A stretch of 64,000 bases of DNA from Endobacterium cereale (GCF_009617585.1 NZ_WIXI01000050.1:434001-498000), one strand, 5' to 3'. Positions 35,188 to 44,193 are shown, counted from the first letter of the stretch. The notes: a model not told the origin generated them from the letters alone. Numbers and translations: made by a program.

Positions 35188-38106
35188 TCAATCGGCCTCG
35201 TTCAGCCGCTGCAAAGCCGTCAACAGGCTGGCACGCTGGATCTCCAGCTCAGCTAGCCGCTCGCGCTCGGCCGCCACCACTTCCGGATCGGCATTGGCAA
35301 CGAATTTTTCGTTCGACAGCTTTCCCTTTGCACGCGCGATGTCCGCGTCCACCTTCGAAAGTGTCTTTTCGATCCGCGCGCGTTCTGCCGCAAAGTCGAT
35401 CAGACTCCCGAGCGGCAGGCACGCAGTCGCCTCGCCGACCACGACCTGAGCCGCACTCTTCGGCGCCGTACCCGCCAGCGAAATGGCATCGACACGGGCC
35501 ATGCGGCGGATTGCTGCATCGTGGCGCTGCAGACGTCCCTCTGTCAGTTCGCTGGCACCAACCATGATCAGCGGCGCCGTTGCGGACGGCGGCACGTTCA
35601 TTTCCGAACGGGCCGAGCGCAGACCGGTGACGAGATCAACCAGCCAGTTGATCTCGGATGCAGCCGCCGCATCGGCAAATTCCGGCGCAGGCCAATCTGT
35701 GTGGCACAGAAGGTTGTCACGGCTGTCGGTATGCGCCCACAGTTCTTCCGTCATGAACGGCATGAACGGATGCAGCAGCTTGTAAATCTCTTCGAGAACG
35801 TAAGCGGCACAGCCCTGCGCTTCCTTCTTGGCGGCTTCGTCCTCGCCCATGAAGATCGGCTTAAGAAGCTCCAGATACCAGTCGCAGAACTGATTCCAGA
35901 CGAAACGATAGAGCGAAGACGCTGCCTCATTGAATCGATGCGATTCAATCGCCTCGGTGACGTCACGGATGGTGATGCCAAGTTCTGTCAGAATCCAGCG
36001 GTTGACCGTCAGCGTTGTCGCATCCGGAATGAAGTGCGGGTCGCGCTTCACGCCATTCATCTCGGCAAAACGCGTCGCGTTCCACAGCTTGGTGCCAAAG
36101 TTGCGGTAACCGGCGATACGGGCCGGATCGAGTTTTACGTCACGCCCCTGCGCCGCCATGATGGCAAGCGTGAAGCGCAGCGCGTCGGCACCGTATTCAT
36201 CGATCAGTTCAAGCGGATCGATGACGTTGCCCTTCGACTTCGACATCTTCTGGCCGTTCTTGTCGCGAACCAGCGCGTGAACGTAAACCGTGTTGAACGG
36301 CTCGACCGCATTGCCCTCTTCATCCTTCATGAAGTGAAGGCCCATCATCATCATGCGGGCAACCCAGAAGAAGATGATGTCGAAACCGGTGACAAGAGTG
36401 TTGGTCGGGTAATAACGCGCCAGTTCCTGCGTGTTGTCCGGCCAGCCAAGCGTCGAGAACGGCCACAGAGCCGACGAGAACCAAGTATCGAGAACGTCCT
36501 CGTCACGCGTCAGGATCGAACCCGGCTCATAGTTTTCAAGCTTCTCCTGAACCCATGCCTTCCACGGGCCTTCATGGGCCAGGTAATGCTGGACAGCGGC
36601 GTCGAGCGCCTCTTCCTCCGATTTTTCGACAAAGCACTGACCATCCGGGCCGTACCAGGCCGGGATCTGATGGCCCCACCAGAGCTGGCGCGAAATGCAC
36701 CACGGCTCGATGTTCTCCATCCAGTCGAAATAGGTCTTCTCCCAGTTCTTCGGAACGAAGTTGGTGCGGCCTTCGCGAACGGAGGCGATCGCCGGCTCGG
36801 CCAGCGTCTTTGCATCGGCAAACCACTGGTCGGTCAGCATCGGCTCGATGACGACGCCGGAGCGATCGCCGAACGGCTGCATGATCTTCTTTTTCTCGAC
36901 ATAAGGAATGTCGTTGCCTTCGGCATCCTTGATCGTGACGGCAAGGCCTTCGGCATTGATCGTTTCGATGATCTTTGCACGGGCAACCATACGGTCGAGA
37001 CCGCGATATTCTTCCGGAACGAGGTTGATCTCATCGACCTCGGATTCGCTCGGCAACTCACCGGTCTTGGTGATGTCGGCGGCCTTTGCCGCACATTCGG
37101 CATAGGTTTCGCCGTCGGTGCGCATCGCGGCAACCGTATCCATCAGGCGATAAAGCGGGATCTTGTTGCGCTTGGCGACCTGATAGTCGTTGAAATCATG
37201 CGCACCGGTGATTTTTACCGCACCCGAGCCAAAATCCTTTTCCGGATATTCGTCGGTGATGATCGGGATCAGGCGGCGATGTTCCTTCGGTCCAACCGGA
37301 ATTTCGCACAGCTTGCCAACGATCGGCGCATAACGCTCGTCGGACGGATGAACGGCAACGGCGCCGTCACCCAGCATGGTTTCCGGGCGGGTTGTGGCGA
37401 TCGAGATATAGTCGCGTTCTTCGGACAGCGTGACGTTTCCGTCCGCATCCTTCTCGACATAGGTATAGGTTTCGCCGCCGGCCAGCGGGTACTTGAAGTG
37501 CCACATATGGCCGTCGACTTCCTTGCTCTCGACTTCGAGATCGGAAATCGCCGTTTCAAACTTCGGATCCCAGTTGACCAGTCGCTTGCCGCGATAGATC
37601 AGGCCCTGCTTGTAGAGCGTGACAAAAACCTCGAGAACGGCCTTGGAAAGCCCCTCGTCCATCGTAAACCGTTCGCGCGACCAGTCACAGGAAGCGCCAA
37701 GACGCTTCAGCTGGTTGAAGATCAGGCCGCCCGATTCTTCCTTCCACTCCCAGACTTTTTCGATGAACGCCTCGCGGCCAAGGTCACGGCGCGTAACATT
37801 GCTGCCATTTTCGGCCAGCTTGCGCTCGACAACCATCTGCGTGGCGATACCGGCATGGTCCATGCCGGGCTGCCAAAGCACGTCCTTGCCGCGCATGCGC
37901 TCGAAGCGGACCATGATGTCCTGCAGCGTGTTGTTGAGCGCGTGGCCCATGTGCAGCGAACCGGTGACGTTCGGCGGCGGGATAACGATGGTGAAGGTTT
38001 CCGCACCCGGCTTGGCATTGGCGCCGGCACGAAAAGCGTTGGCTTCGTCCCATGCGGATGCGATTTTCGGTTCGACGGCGGCGGAATCAAAGGTCTTATC
38101 GAGCAT
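35188..38106 (-). CDS. valS: Valyl-tRNA synthetase
   Basis: 972 residues, class I. The HIGH motif is PPPNVTGSLHMGHALNN (about residue 45), KMSKS is GQKMSKSKGNVIDP (about 560), and tryptophan-rich WCISRQLWWGHQIPAWY is at about 424. The CP1 editing domain (about 190-350) should hydrolyse Thr-tRNA-Val. The C-terminal coiled coil (about 900-972; ERARIEKTLSKVDADIARAKG) is typical of bacterial ValRS. It lies downstream of popZ but behind a terminator. Confidence 0.97.
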   Translation of the reverse strand: MLDKTFDSAAVEPKIASAWDEANAFRAGANAKPGAETFTIVIPPPNVTGSLHMGHALNNTLQDIMVRFERMRGKDVLWQPGMDHAGIATQMVVERKLAENGSNVTRRDLGREAFIEKVWEWKEESGGLIFNQLKRLGASCDWSRERFTMDEGLSKAVLEVFVTLYKQGLIYRGKRLVNWDPKFETAISDLEVESKEVDGHMWHFKYPLAGGETYTYVEKDADGNVTLSEERDYISIATTRPETMLGDGAVAVHPSDERYAPIVGKLCEIPVGPKEHRRLIPIITDEYPEKDFGSGAVKITGAHDFNDYQVAKRNKIPLYRLMDTVAAMRTDGETYAECAAKAADITKTGELPSESEVDEINLVPEEYRGLDRMVARAKIIETINAEGLAVTIKDAEGNDIPYVEKKKIMQPFGDRSGVVIEPMLTDQWFADAKTLAEPAIASVREGRTNFVPKNWEKTYFDWMENIEPWCISRQLWWGHQIPAWYGPDGQCFVEKSEEEALDAAVQHYLAHEGPWKAWVQEKLENYEPGSILTRDEDVLDTWFSSALWPFSTLGWPDNTQELARYYPTNTLVTGFDIIFFWVARMMMMGLHFMKDEEGNAVEPFNTVYVHALVRDKNGQKMSKSKGNVIDPLELIDEYGADALRFTLAIMAAQGRDVKLDPARIAGYRNFGTKLWNATRFAEMNGVKRDPHFIPDATTLTVNRWILTELGITIRDVTEAIESHRFNEAASSLYRFVWNQFCDWYLELLKPIFMGEDEAAKKEAQGCAAYVLEEIYKLLHPFMPFMTEELWAHTDSRDNLLCHTDWPAPEFADAAAASEINWLVDLVTGLRSARSEMNVPPSATAPLIMVGASELTEGRLQRHDAAIRRMARVDAISLAGTAPKSAAQVVVGEATACLPLGSLIDFAAERARIEKTLSKVDADIARAKGKLSNEKFVANADPEVVAAERERLAELEIQRASLLTALQRLNEAD

Positions 38107-38175
38107 TTCCTGACCCGTTTTTCTTTTATGAATGAGATGGTGGGTTGTTACGTATGTGGGGCGGGTGAAGTCAAT

Positions 38176-38203
38176 AAAAAAGCCGCCCCGTCGCCGGAGC
38201 GGC
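38176..38203 (-). terminator. Terminator of popZ
   Basis: Read leftward, GCCGCTCCG and CGGGGCGGC pair (one G-T) around a GCGA loop (38182-38203) and run into six T. Confidence 0.8.
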
Positions 38204-38239
38204 CATATTCAATGACGTACAACAGCGATCAGCGACCGA

Positions 38240-39127
38240 TTAACGGCGTGGACCGCGTGCCACGCGCTCGATTTCCTCACGCACGAGACGCTCGACGAGC
38301 GTCGGAAGATTGTCGTCCAGCCATTCCTGCAGCATCGGGCGCAGCATGTCCTGCGCGATCTCCTCGACCGACTGCTGGTTGAAGCCATCGAGCATATCCG
38401 CCAGTTCGCCGAACGAGCGGGCAACCTGCGCGCCGGCTTCGGCGGACATCAGGTTGGCGGCGGCTTCGATCTTGGCTGGCAGGCTTTCGGCTTTCGGCTC
38501 CGCCATAGGTAAATCAGAATTCATTTCAGGCTCTTCAGCAACGGGGGCAAGCTCAAAGGTCGTCGCCTCCGCCGGGCGTGGCTCAACGGATTTCTCGACG
38601 ATACGCGCCATTCGCTCGGGCTCGGCGGGCGCATCATCTGGAATGAACCCGGCAACGCCGAGTTCTGGAATCGGCGGAAGAACCGGCCGTGGCAACGGTC
38701 TCGGCTGCGATGAAACAACCGGCTGAGGAGCCTGTTCGGCAGATTTTTCAGCGTCCCTCGGTGTGTCTGACGGCACTTCAGGTGTCCGGCCCGAGGCCGC
38801 GCGAACGCGGGCAGCCACGTCGGCCAGCGACAAAGCTCGCTCCGGCACCGCGGTTGCGGCAGAAGGCTGGGTAGAAAAATCATAGGCCTGATGCGCAGGC
38901 TTTTCGGCAACATCGTCGCGCACCGGCACGCCCGGATCGTTCGCGGCCATTTCAGGCACGAACGTGTTGTCGCCAACATCTTCCGATGCACGATCCTCGT
39001 CGCTGTAATCGGAAAAATCACCACGCGCGGCACCATCAGCCACAGGCTCGTTGCTTTCGATAATCCGGCGAATGGACGCCAGGATCTCTTCCATGGAGGG
39101 TTCACGCGCTACGCTTGGCTGAGCCAT
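38240..39127 (-). CDS. popZ: PopZ-like polar organizing protein (DUF2497)
   Basis: 295 residues with the three-part PopZ plan. A short conserved N-terminal helix EPSMEEILASIRRIIESNE (residues about 9-27) contacts client proteins. A long acidic Pro/Glu/Ala linker (about 30-215) follows. A C-terminal helical oligomerisation region ends the protein (about 225-295; SFGELADMLDGFNQQSVEEI, LQEWLDDNLPTLVERLVREE). PopZ self-assembles at a cell pole, anchors ParB/parS and recruits signalling proteins; in Agrobacterium it marks the growing pole. It is followed by a terminator and then valS. Confidence 0.93.
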   Translation of the reverse strand: MAQPSVAREPSMEEILASIRRIIESNEPVADGAARGDFSDYSDEDRASEDVGDNTFVPEMAANDPGVPVRDDVAEKPAHQAYDFSTQPSAATAVPERALSLADVAARVRAASGRTPEVPSDTPRDAEKSAEQAPQPVVSSQPRPLPRPVLPPIPELGVAGFIPDDAPAEPERMARIVEKSVEPRPAEATTFELAPVAEEPEMNSDLPMAEPKAESLPAKIEAAANLMSAEAGAQVARSFGELADMLDGFNQQSVEEIAQDMLRPMLQEWLDDNLPTLVERLVREEIERVARGPRR

Positions 39128-39203
39128 ACTCTTCCCCGATCTGACGGTTCATGGATCCGGAGCCTCAAGGATACGCGAGGACGAATCACCGGCATTTTAA
39201 CGG

Positions 39204-39235
39204 AAAAGCCCGCCTCGAAACAATCGAAGGCGGGC
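39204..39235 (-). terminator. Terminator of the second isoaspartyl methyltransferase-like gene
   Basis: GCCCGCCTCG (39208-39217) pairs with CGAAGGCGGGC (39225-39235, one bulged A). Read leftward it runs into TTTTCCG. Confidence 0.75.
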
Positions 39236-39288
39236 CAGTCATGCTGCGCATGCACAGATTTGTTCGGCGCGTTCACACCGATACTTGA

Positions 39289-39936
39289 TCAGAAAACGAA
39301 CTCTTTGGTCTTCAGGAAACCTGGCAAAGGACGGATCGAGGAGTTGAACTGCGGGGTCGCCGAAACGCCGCCGCTTTCCTTGGTGAACAAAGTCGCGAAT
39401 GCCGAATTGCCATGGCCGACAACAGCAATCAGTCGACCACCATCGCGCAGCTGGTCGAACAATGCAGCCGGAACCTCTTCGACAGCGCCGCTGATGAAGA
39501 TTATATCATAAGGGCTTTCGGCATAATGGCCTTTCGCCATGTCGCCGGTGACCGCAACCACATTGCCATAACCGGCAAGCGAGGCCTTGGCCTGCTCCAC
39601 CAGCGCTTCCTCGCCATCGATGGTGACCACAGCGCCGGCCAGATGCGAAAGCAGGGCCGCCGTGTAGCCGGTGCAACAGCCGATCTCGAGCACGGCATCC
39701 TCGCGCGTGACCGCTGCCATCTGCAAAAGCTTTGCAAGCGGCGAAGCGGCCAGCACATAGCGGCCCGGCGTCACTTCGATATCGTTGTCGATATAGGCGA
39801 TCGGCTTGACGGCATCCGGCACGAAGGCTTCACGCGGAACGGCAAGAAACGCCTTCAGAACCGAGTGGGACGTCACATCGGTCGTACGGATCTGGTTATC
39901 CACCATGGTGATCCGTGCTTTTTCGTAATCGGTCAT
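39289..39936 (-). CDS. Isoaspartyl methyltransferase-like protein, second paralogue
   Basis: 215 residues. It is an S-adenosylmethionine methyltransferase fold: motif I is VLEIGCCTGYTAALLSHL (about residue 82), preceded by the Pcm-type REAFVPDAVKPIAYIDNDIEV segment. It differs from the pcm at 16301 in having Cys-Cys in motif I and a different N-terminus (MTDYEKARITMVDNQIRT), a rhizobial subtype usually found near popZ/tolC. The substrate is uncertain. It is behind its own terminator. Confidence 0.82.
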   Translation of the reverse strand: MTDYEKARITMVDNQIRTTDVTSHSVLKAFLAVPREAFVPDAVKPIAYIDNDIEVTPGRYVLAASPLAKLLQMAAVTREDAVLEIGCCTGYTAALLSHLAGAVVTIDGEEALVEQAKASLAGYGNVVAVTGDMAKGHYAESPYDIIFISGAVEEVPAALFDQLRDGGRLIAVVGHGNSAFATLFTKESGGVSATPQFNSSIRPLPGFLKTKEFVF

Positions 39937-40191
39937 GCTTCTGCGCCTCTTAAAAGCGGTCCAACTGCCCCCGTATTACTGAGGGCGCTATCCGCTTTCA
40001 AGCCATCGCTTGAGTCCGAGGGAAAAAACACATTCGGCCGGCCTTCTTTCGGAGCTCCACCTTTCAATCACGGCTCAAATCCCAGGAACTGAAGAACCAG
40101 CCAGACTGCGGCCATTAACGTAAAATTCACTATGCGCTGGACCTTTGCGACAGCTTATGGCGATAGAGTGTCACGTCTTCAGGAGATAGAA

Positions 40192-40485
40192 ATGCCCGAC
40201 ACCGTCACCGCTCACCAAAGTATAGACAATGTAACGTCACCCAGAAAATTCTGGTCCGTTCGCGACGACGGCGCACCCGTCAAGTTTGTGGACATGATCA
40301 CCGAATGTCGCCACCACAATACTGTCGCTTACATCTCGCTCGGATCGGCCATCATCGATCTCGATGGCTCACCGACAGTGGAAGTGGCTGCCCGGCTCAG
40401 GTTCGATCGGAAAACAGCAATAAACCTGCACACAATGCTCGGAACGATGATCGCTGAAATGATGCGGAACGATGAAAAACCGTGA
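40192..40485 (+). CDS. Hypothetical protein, 97 residues
   Basis: Starts MPDTVTAHQSIDNV; the central part KFVDMITECRHHNTVAYISLGSAIIDLDG and the end DRKTAINLHTMLGTMIAEMM suggest one compact alpha/beta domain. AGGAGATAG places the start at 40192 rather than at an ATG 60 bases earlier. Not recognised. A 7-base hairpin (CCGTGAT/ATCACGG, 40480-40500) overlaps the stop. Confidence 0.65.
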   Translation: MPDTVTAHQSIDNVTSPRKFWSVRDDGAPVKFVDMITECRHHNTVAYISLGSAIIDLDGSPTVEVAARLRFDRKTAINLHTMLGTMIAEMMRNDEKP

Positions 40486-40500
40486 TTTCTGACATCACGG

Positions 40501-40870
40501 ACCATCCGCGAACTTTGAATTACTGCTGCAGATTGCCTCATCAATCCCACGCTTGAACGGTCAAAGACAGATCTTTGGTGCGCGCGAGCGTGGCGACCAT
40601 AATGTCGAGAGATCAAAACACAGATATATCGCCCTGATCACGCCATCTTTCTCTCAACGGGCCTGCATCATTTCGGAACAGGCATTTCTCCACGTCGCGG
40701 TGACAGTAGTTACAGATTGTCCGACCATGGGAATCTGAGCGTTTCAGAATGTGAGCAGATACGGAACGGGCATCACCATGAAAAAAGGATGCAGGTTCAG
40801 AATGAAGGGGCTTGCGTGCCCCATAGATTCGTTCTAAACGCCCCTCACCGCACGCTTTTATCTACCGGAT
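40501..40870. other. Non-coding stretch before tRNA-Cys
   Basis: No supported gene: the open frames are short, lack ribosome sites and have no recognisable content. It should contain the tRNA-Cys promoter. Nothing else identified. Confidence 0.4.
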
Positions 40871-40944
40871 GGCCTCGTGGCGGAGTGGTGACGCAGAGGA
40901 CTGCAAATCCTTGCACCCGAGTTCGATTCTCGGCGAGGCCTCCA
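40871..40944 (+). tRNA. tRNA-Cys, anticodon GCA
   Basis: Acceptor arms GGCCTCG (40871-40877) and CGAGGCC (40934-40940) pair; discriminator T and encoded CCA follow. The anticodon loop CTGCAAA gives GCA. The T arm is GAGTTCGATTCTC. T at the discriminator position is normally U73 in tRNA-Cys, supporting the identity. Confidence 0.97.
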
Positions 40945-41212
40945 TCTTCTTATCTTTTATAGTCAGTTGAAAGACCTGAATATTTTCAGGCGTTGCATTC
41001 GGAGCGGCGTAAGCGCCGCCTCAAGAGCAGCAGCTGCGCCATTTCCCGCCTTTATTTAGACCTTTGACAGTCTGGACTTATGCCCGCCCCTCTGTCAAAA
41101 GCGCCACAGAACGCGACTGCCGTTAGCTTTAGAACGGGGTCGGGTGACCGATTGACGTCACGTCGCTGCCGCGAGATCACGCAGGCCGTTCTGCAATCCC
41201 TCTCTGTTCAGA

Positions 41213-41494
41213 TCAGGCCGGCCAGTAATTGTCCGAGGTAAAATCGGTTGGGATTTTCACAAACCGTGCAATCGCCTGAGCCGCATATTCGATCTGCATA
41301 CGCAGATAGCGAATCTCCACGGGCATCGGCGCGCCCGTCGCCAACTCCCTCACACGCCAGGCATCATAACCACTTGCGTTGATCCGGCGCTCCGCCTCCT
41401 TGCGCACGTCCTGTGCGGTTGGCGCGGCTGATCGCGTTGTTTCGTCCGAGCCCCTGTTTTTCCGGCCGCCTTCGATCACTGTCAGTTTCACCAT
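41213..41494 (-). CDS. Hypothetical protein, 93 residues
   Basis: Starts MVKLTVIEGGRKNRG with AAAGGCGG upstream. The N-terminal third is basic and probably flexible. The rest (AQDVRKEAERRINASGYDAW, VEIRYLRMQIEYAAQAIARF) is helical and ends FTSDNYWPA. No family recognised. The genes around it face the other way, so it is monocistronic. Confidence 0.65.
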   Translation of the reverse strand: MVKLTVIEGGRKNRGSDETTRSAAPTAQDVRKEAERRINASGYDAWRVRELATGAPMPVEIRYLRMQIEYAAQAIARFVKIPTDFTSDNYWPA

Positions 41495-41650
41495 GTCTGC
41501 CGCCTTTCACGCTCGACACCCTGATGAAAAACAAGTTTGCGCCCGCTTCCTTGCGCGTTTCTGACCGGCGGACTATCGAAAACCATCGAGGAAAAATCAC
41601 AGGAAACCGCTGCGCTGGCGCAGAACAATCAAATCTGCTAAAATAACCGT

Positions 41651-41680
41651 GTGTTGGAGAGCTGAGGAGATCTCCAACAC
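41651..41680 (+). other. Leader hairpin before the 34-residue membrane protein
   Basis: A perfect 10-base stem, GTGTTGGAGA (41651-41660)/TCTCCAACAC (41671-41680), with a 10-base loop containing GAGGAGA. It lies 108 bases before the small gene at 41789 with no T-run, so it looks like leader structure rather than a terminator. Confidence 0.4.
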
Positions 41681-41788
41681 CGCTTCGCACCCCGCGGAGC
41701 GTGCAACGCAAGAGGTGGATTTGCGGCGGATCAATGCCCAACAACCTCGATAACGTAAATTTGTCATGCGGTAAGAGGAGAAACCGTC

Positions 41789-41893
41789 ATGCAATATTTT
41801 GAATTTGTCACAACCATAAACCCGTTTGTACTGGGCGTGCTCGCCCTGGTTATCTGCGTGGGCATGTACGATCACTTTGTTGCGCATAAATAA
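41789..41893 (+). CDS. Single-helix membrane micro-protein, 34 residues
   Basis: MQYFEFVTTINPFVLGVLAL continuing VICVGMYDHFVAHK: one transmembrane helix (about 10-27) with short polar ends. GAGGAG (41775-41780) lies 8 bases before the ATG. Strong ribosome site, clean helix and a structured leader make it a credible gene despite its length. Function unknown. Confidence 0.65.
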   Translation: MQYFEFVTTINPFVLGVLALVICVGMYDHFVAHK

Positions 41894-42018
41894 GACTTGC
41901 AGCCGAAATGTCGTCGGCTAACGATCACGACGGTTCGCTGATTGGCGAACCGTGAGGTCTGTTTTCGCGTCGCAACAAAGCTGCTAGACAATCACACCGC
42001 ATCAACACGGAGGTGAAT

Positions 42019-42663
42019 GTGCAGCAGTCGGTCGAATTTGAAGATACCTCGCGCTCCCTGACGGAGACATTGCAGGCGCTTGTCAGCGGCATACGTGGTC
42101 AATCGATCACCCTGCGTGAACTGATGGATGCCGTCGGCGAACAGGGGCTGCTTCTGCTTTGCGCGATCGCTTCCCTGCCCTTCCTCATTCCCGTTTCCAT
42201 TCCGGGTGTCAGTACCGTCTTCGGCGCAGCGATCATCCTTGTCGGTGTCGCGGTCTGCCTGAACAGGCTGCCTTGGCTGCCAAAACGTATTCTCGACCGC
42301 AAACTCGACACCGCAAAACTGGTACCCGCCCTTGAGCGCGGCATCGGCATCGTCGGCAAGTTCGACCGCTACGTGAAGCCGCGCATGATGCAATTGACCG
42401 GCAGCGCCGTCGCCAATCGCATCAATGCGCTGGCGATTACGGTTGGCGGCATTCTTTTGATGTTCCCGCTCGGCCTCATTCCGTTTTCAAACACACTGCC
42501 GGCGGTCGCCATCCTGCTTCTGGCCATCGGCATGATCCAACGCGACGGATTAATCGTGCTCGGCGGCTATGCGTTTCTGATCGGCACGAAAGTCTATTTT
42601 GCCGCCCTCGCTTATGCCGCCTTCAGCGCCGGTCAGGGCCTGATGTCGATATTCAGCTCCTGA
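42019..42663 (+). CDS. ExoD-like membrane protein
   Basis: 214 residues. After a soluble start (SLTETLQALVSGIRGQSITLRELMDAVGEQG) come the ExoD-family blocks LLLCAIASLPFLIPVSIPG and VSTVFGAAIILVGV, with about four to five transmembrane helices. The end is MIQRDGLIVLGGYAFLIGTKVYF. ExoD was found in Sinorhizobium as affecting exopolysaccharide production and nodule invasion; its biochemical role is unknown. I place the start at GTG 42019, since GGAGG (42009-42013) is correctly spaced for it; a GTG at 42013 would overlap that site. Confidence 0.88.
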   Translation: MQQSVEFEDTSRSLTETLQALVSGIRGQSITLRELMDAVGEQGLLLLCAIASLPFLIPVSIPGVSTVFGAAIILVGVAVCLNRLPWLPKRILDRKLDTAKLVPALERGIGIVGKFDRYVKPRMMQLTGSAVANRINALAITVGGILLMFPLGLIPFSNTLPAVAILLLAIGMIQRDGLIVLGGYAFLIGTKVYFAALAYAAFSAGQGLMSIFSS

Positions 42664-42695
42664 TCGAACCCCAGCGACAGAATCACCTAAATCAG

Positions 42696-42735
42696 AAAGC
42701 CCGCGAAAATTTCAGCAATTTTCGCGGGCTTTTGC
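42696..42735. terminator. Bidirectional terminator after the ExoD-like gene
   Basis: A 16-base perfect stem, AAAGCCCGCGAAAATT (42696-42711)/AATTTTCGCGGGCTTT (42717-42732), loop TCAGC, with a T-run on the right and A-rich left flank. It separates convergent genes. Confidence 0.92.
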
Positions 42736-42737
42736 GT

Positions 42738-43025
42738 TTATCGGGTATCGCGAGGGCGTCGCCTCGCCCACCAGACAGCGATTCTGCGTCGCCTGCGACG
42801 CACGAATGCCAGGTCGACAGAGAGGACGAGAAGACCAAGCGGAACCATCCAGAAGCCAAGAATAGGCAAAAAACCGAGGCAGCCGCCGATCACCAATAGA
42901 ACCCCGAGCGTGACGCGACCGATACGGCTGCGCGGCATGGGAATGCGAAAACGCCCCAGCATCAGCTTTCCATCCCGGGGATCGATCCCGAAACCAGAGC
43001 TTCTTTCCTCATGTGCCGCTGTCAT
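42738..43025 (-). CDS. Small membrane protein of unknown function
   Basis: 95 residues. A soluble start (MTAAHEERSSGFGIDPRDGKLMLGRFRIPMPRSR) leads to two hydrophobic helices (IGRVTLGVLLVIGGCLGFLP and GFWMVPLGLLVLSVDLAFV) and a very Arg-rich tail (RRRRRRIAVWWARRRPRD). GGAGG fixes the start at 43025. A longer in-frame opening would run through tRNA-Asn and is not real. Similar two-helix proteins are common in rhizobia; the role is unknown. Confidence 0.75.
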   Translation of the reverse strand: MTAAHEERSSGFGIDPRDGKLMLGRFRIPMPRSRIGRVTLGVLLVIGGCLGFLPILGFWMVPLGLLVLSVDLAFVRRRRRRIAVWWARRRPRDTR

Positions 43026-43171
43026 CTGGCCTCCATTTCTGCAGTTATTCACAGGCGGAAGTGGGAAGCCGCGGTGGATAAAACAAGTTCTGTCATTTTT
43101 TTGAAAAAACCGCTTGGCAAATCGTCCAAGCCTTTGTATTACCCCGCTCAACGCCGCGGCGACGCGGTTTT

Positions 43172-43246
43172 TCCCTGGTAGCTCAGCGGTAGAGCATTCG
43201 ACTGTTAATCGACAGGTCGCCGGTTCGAATCCGGCCCGGGGAGCCA
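43172..43246 (+). tRNA. tRNA-Asn, anticodon GUU
   Basis: Acceptor arms TCCCTGG and CCGGGGA pair (one G-T), followed by G and CCA (43243-43246). The anticodon loop CTGTTAA gives GTT. The D arm is GCTCAGCGGTAGAGC and the T arm CCGGTTCGAATCCGG. Confidence 0.98.
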
Positions 43247-43252
43247 AATTCT

Positions 43253-43285
43253 AAGGGGTTCGCTTTTATTAGCGGACCCCTTTCT
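43253..43285 (+). terminator. Terminator of tRNA-Asn
   Basis: AAGGGGTTCGCT (43253-43264) pairs with AGCGGACCCCTT (43271-43282, one G-T) around TTTATT and is followed by TTTC. Confidence 0.75.
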
Positions 43286-43671
43286 CATTTGAAGCAACGA
43301 CTTAGCGCCTCGATCCTTGATCGCCGCGCCTAAAGAGCTTCAGAGCGCTTTGCTCCATCCCGACTGCCACACTGCCTTCGCACAACCATCCTGCTGATAT
43401 CATCAACAGCTTGATAAACGCCGTGAATCCCCGTTGCGCACCCGCAGATTTTGGCGATTGCAGTTCACCAAAACACAACCAATGCACCAACATCATCCAT
43501 CTGGGGGGCGGATCAGGTCGTCAGACAAGTGGCTGAACCAGCCATGATACGGTTATGGCGAGAAGATCTGTGGGGCAGACTGACGAACGCTGACACGTTC
43601 CCACTCCGCACGCCCCTCCTTTGGCCGCATGAACAGGGCTCAAGTGACAGAGCAAGACGGAAAGGTTGATG
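43286..43671. other. Non-coding stretch before the DUF805 gene
   Basis: No supported reading frame on either strand and no clear structure. It presumably carries the promoter of the DUF805 gene. Confidence 0.4.
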
Positions 43672-44193
43672 ATGGGAAGTTTTTCTATTTGGCACTGGCT
43701 GATCATCTTGATCCTGCTTTTCGTGCCGCTGATTTTCGTGCTGCAGAGCCCACCGCCGGGAGCCAACCGTTTCGGTTCTCCGCCAAAGGCAATGAGCTTC
43801 GGCGAAGCCATCGCCAGCTTCTTCCGCAACTATGTGAACTTTTCGGATCGCGCCAGCCGTTCGGAATTCTGGTACGCAACCTTGTTCAATGTCATCGTCC
43901 ACTTCGTCCTGGGATTTGTCGATCCGTCGGAGGTCGTCTCGTCGATATGGGGACTTGCCACATTCTTTCCATCGATCGCTATCGCCGCACGCCGTCTGCA
44001 TGACATCAATCGAAGCGGTTGGTACCAACTTCTGTCATGCTTGTTTCCGATCGGCACGATCGCGTGGATAGTCTGGGCGTGCCAAAAGCCAAGCGACGCT
44101 GACACATCGATCCGGCACTCCGACCCAACCCCACCCGCACCGCCGACCCGCAATGGCGCGAGCGGCAGCAGGACATTCGGACAATTGCGCTGA
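43672..44193 (+). CDS. DUF805 membrane protein with TatA-like N-terminus
   Basis: 173 residues. The first 22, MGSFSIWHWLIILILLFVPL, closely resemble the first residues of TatA in this window ([20 protein letters not shown]). Then comes a DUF805 domain: FFRNYVNFSDRASRSEFWYATLFN, two more helices, ARRLHDINRSGWYQLL, and a helix GTIAWIVWACQK. The tail is Pro/Thr-rich. The domain is common, membrane-bound and uncharacterised. GGAAAGG is best spaced for the second of two adjacent ATGs. Confidence 0.85.
   Translation: MGSFSIWHWLIILILLFVPLIFVLQSPPPGANRFGSPPKAMSFGEAIASFFRNYVNFSDRASRSEFWYATLFNVIVHFVLGFVDPSEVVSSIWGLATFFPSIAIAARRLHDINRSGWYQLLSCLFPIGTIAWIVWACQKPSDADTSIRHSDPTPPAPPTRNGASGSRTFGQLR

Noticed and set aside
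35521-38382. 953-codon rightward open frame antisense to valS
   Set aside because: Entirely opposite a textbook ValRS with both class I motifs; composition is that of an antisense shadow.
40553-40738. 61-codon frame before tRNA-Cys
   Set aside because: No ribosome site, no hydrophobic or structured pattern, and low similarity to anything recognisable.
43026-43247. N-terminal extension of the small membrane protein (MAPRAGFEPATCR...)
   Set aside because: It is the antisense translation of tRNA-Asn, a well-known annotation artefact; a GGAGG site marks the true start at 43025.
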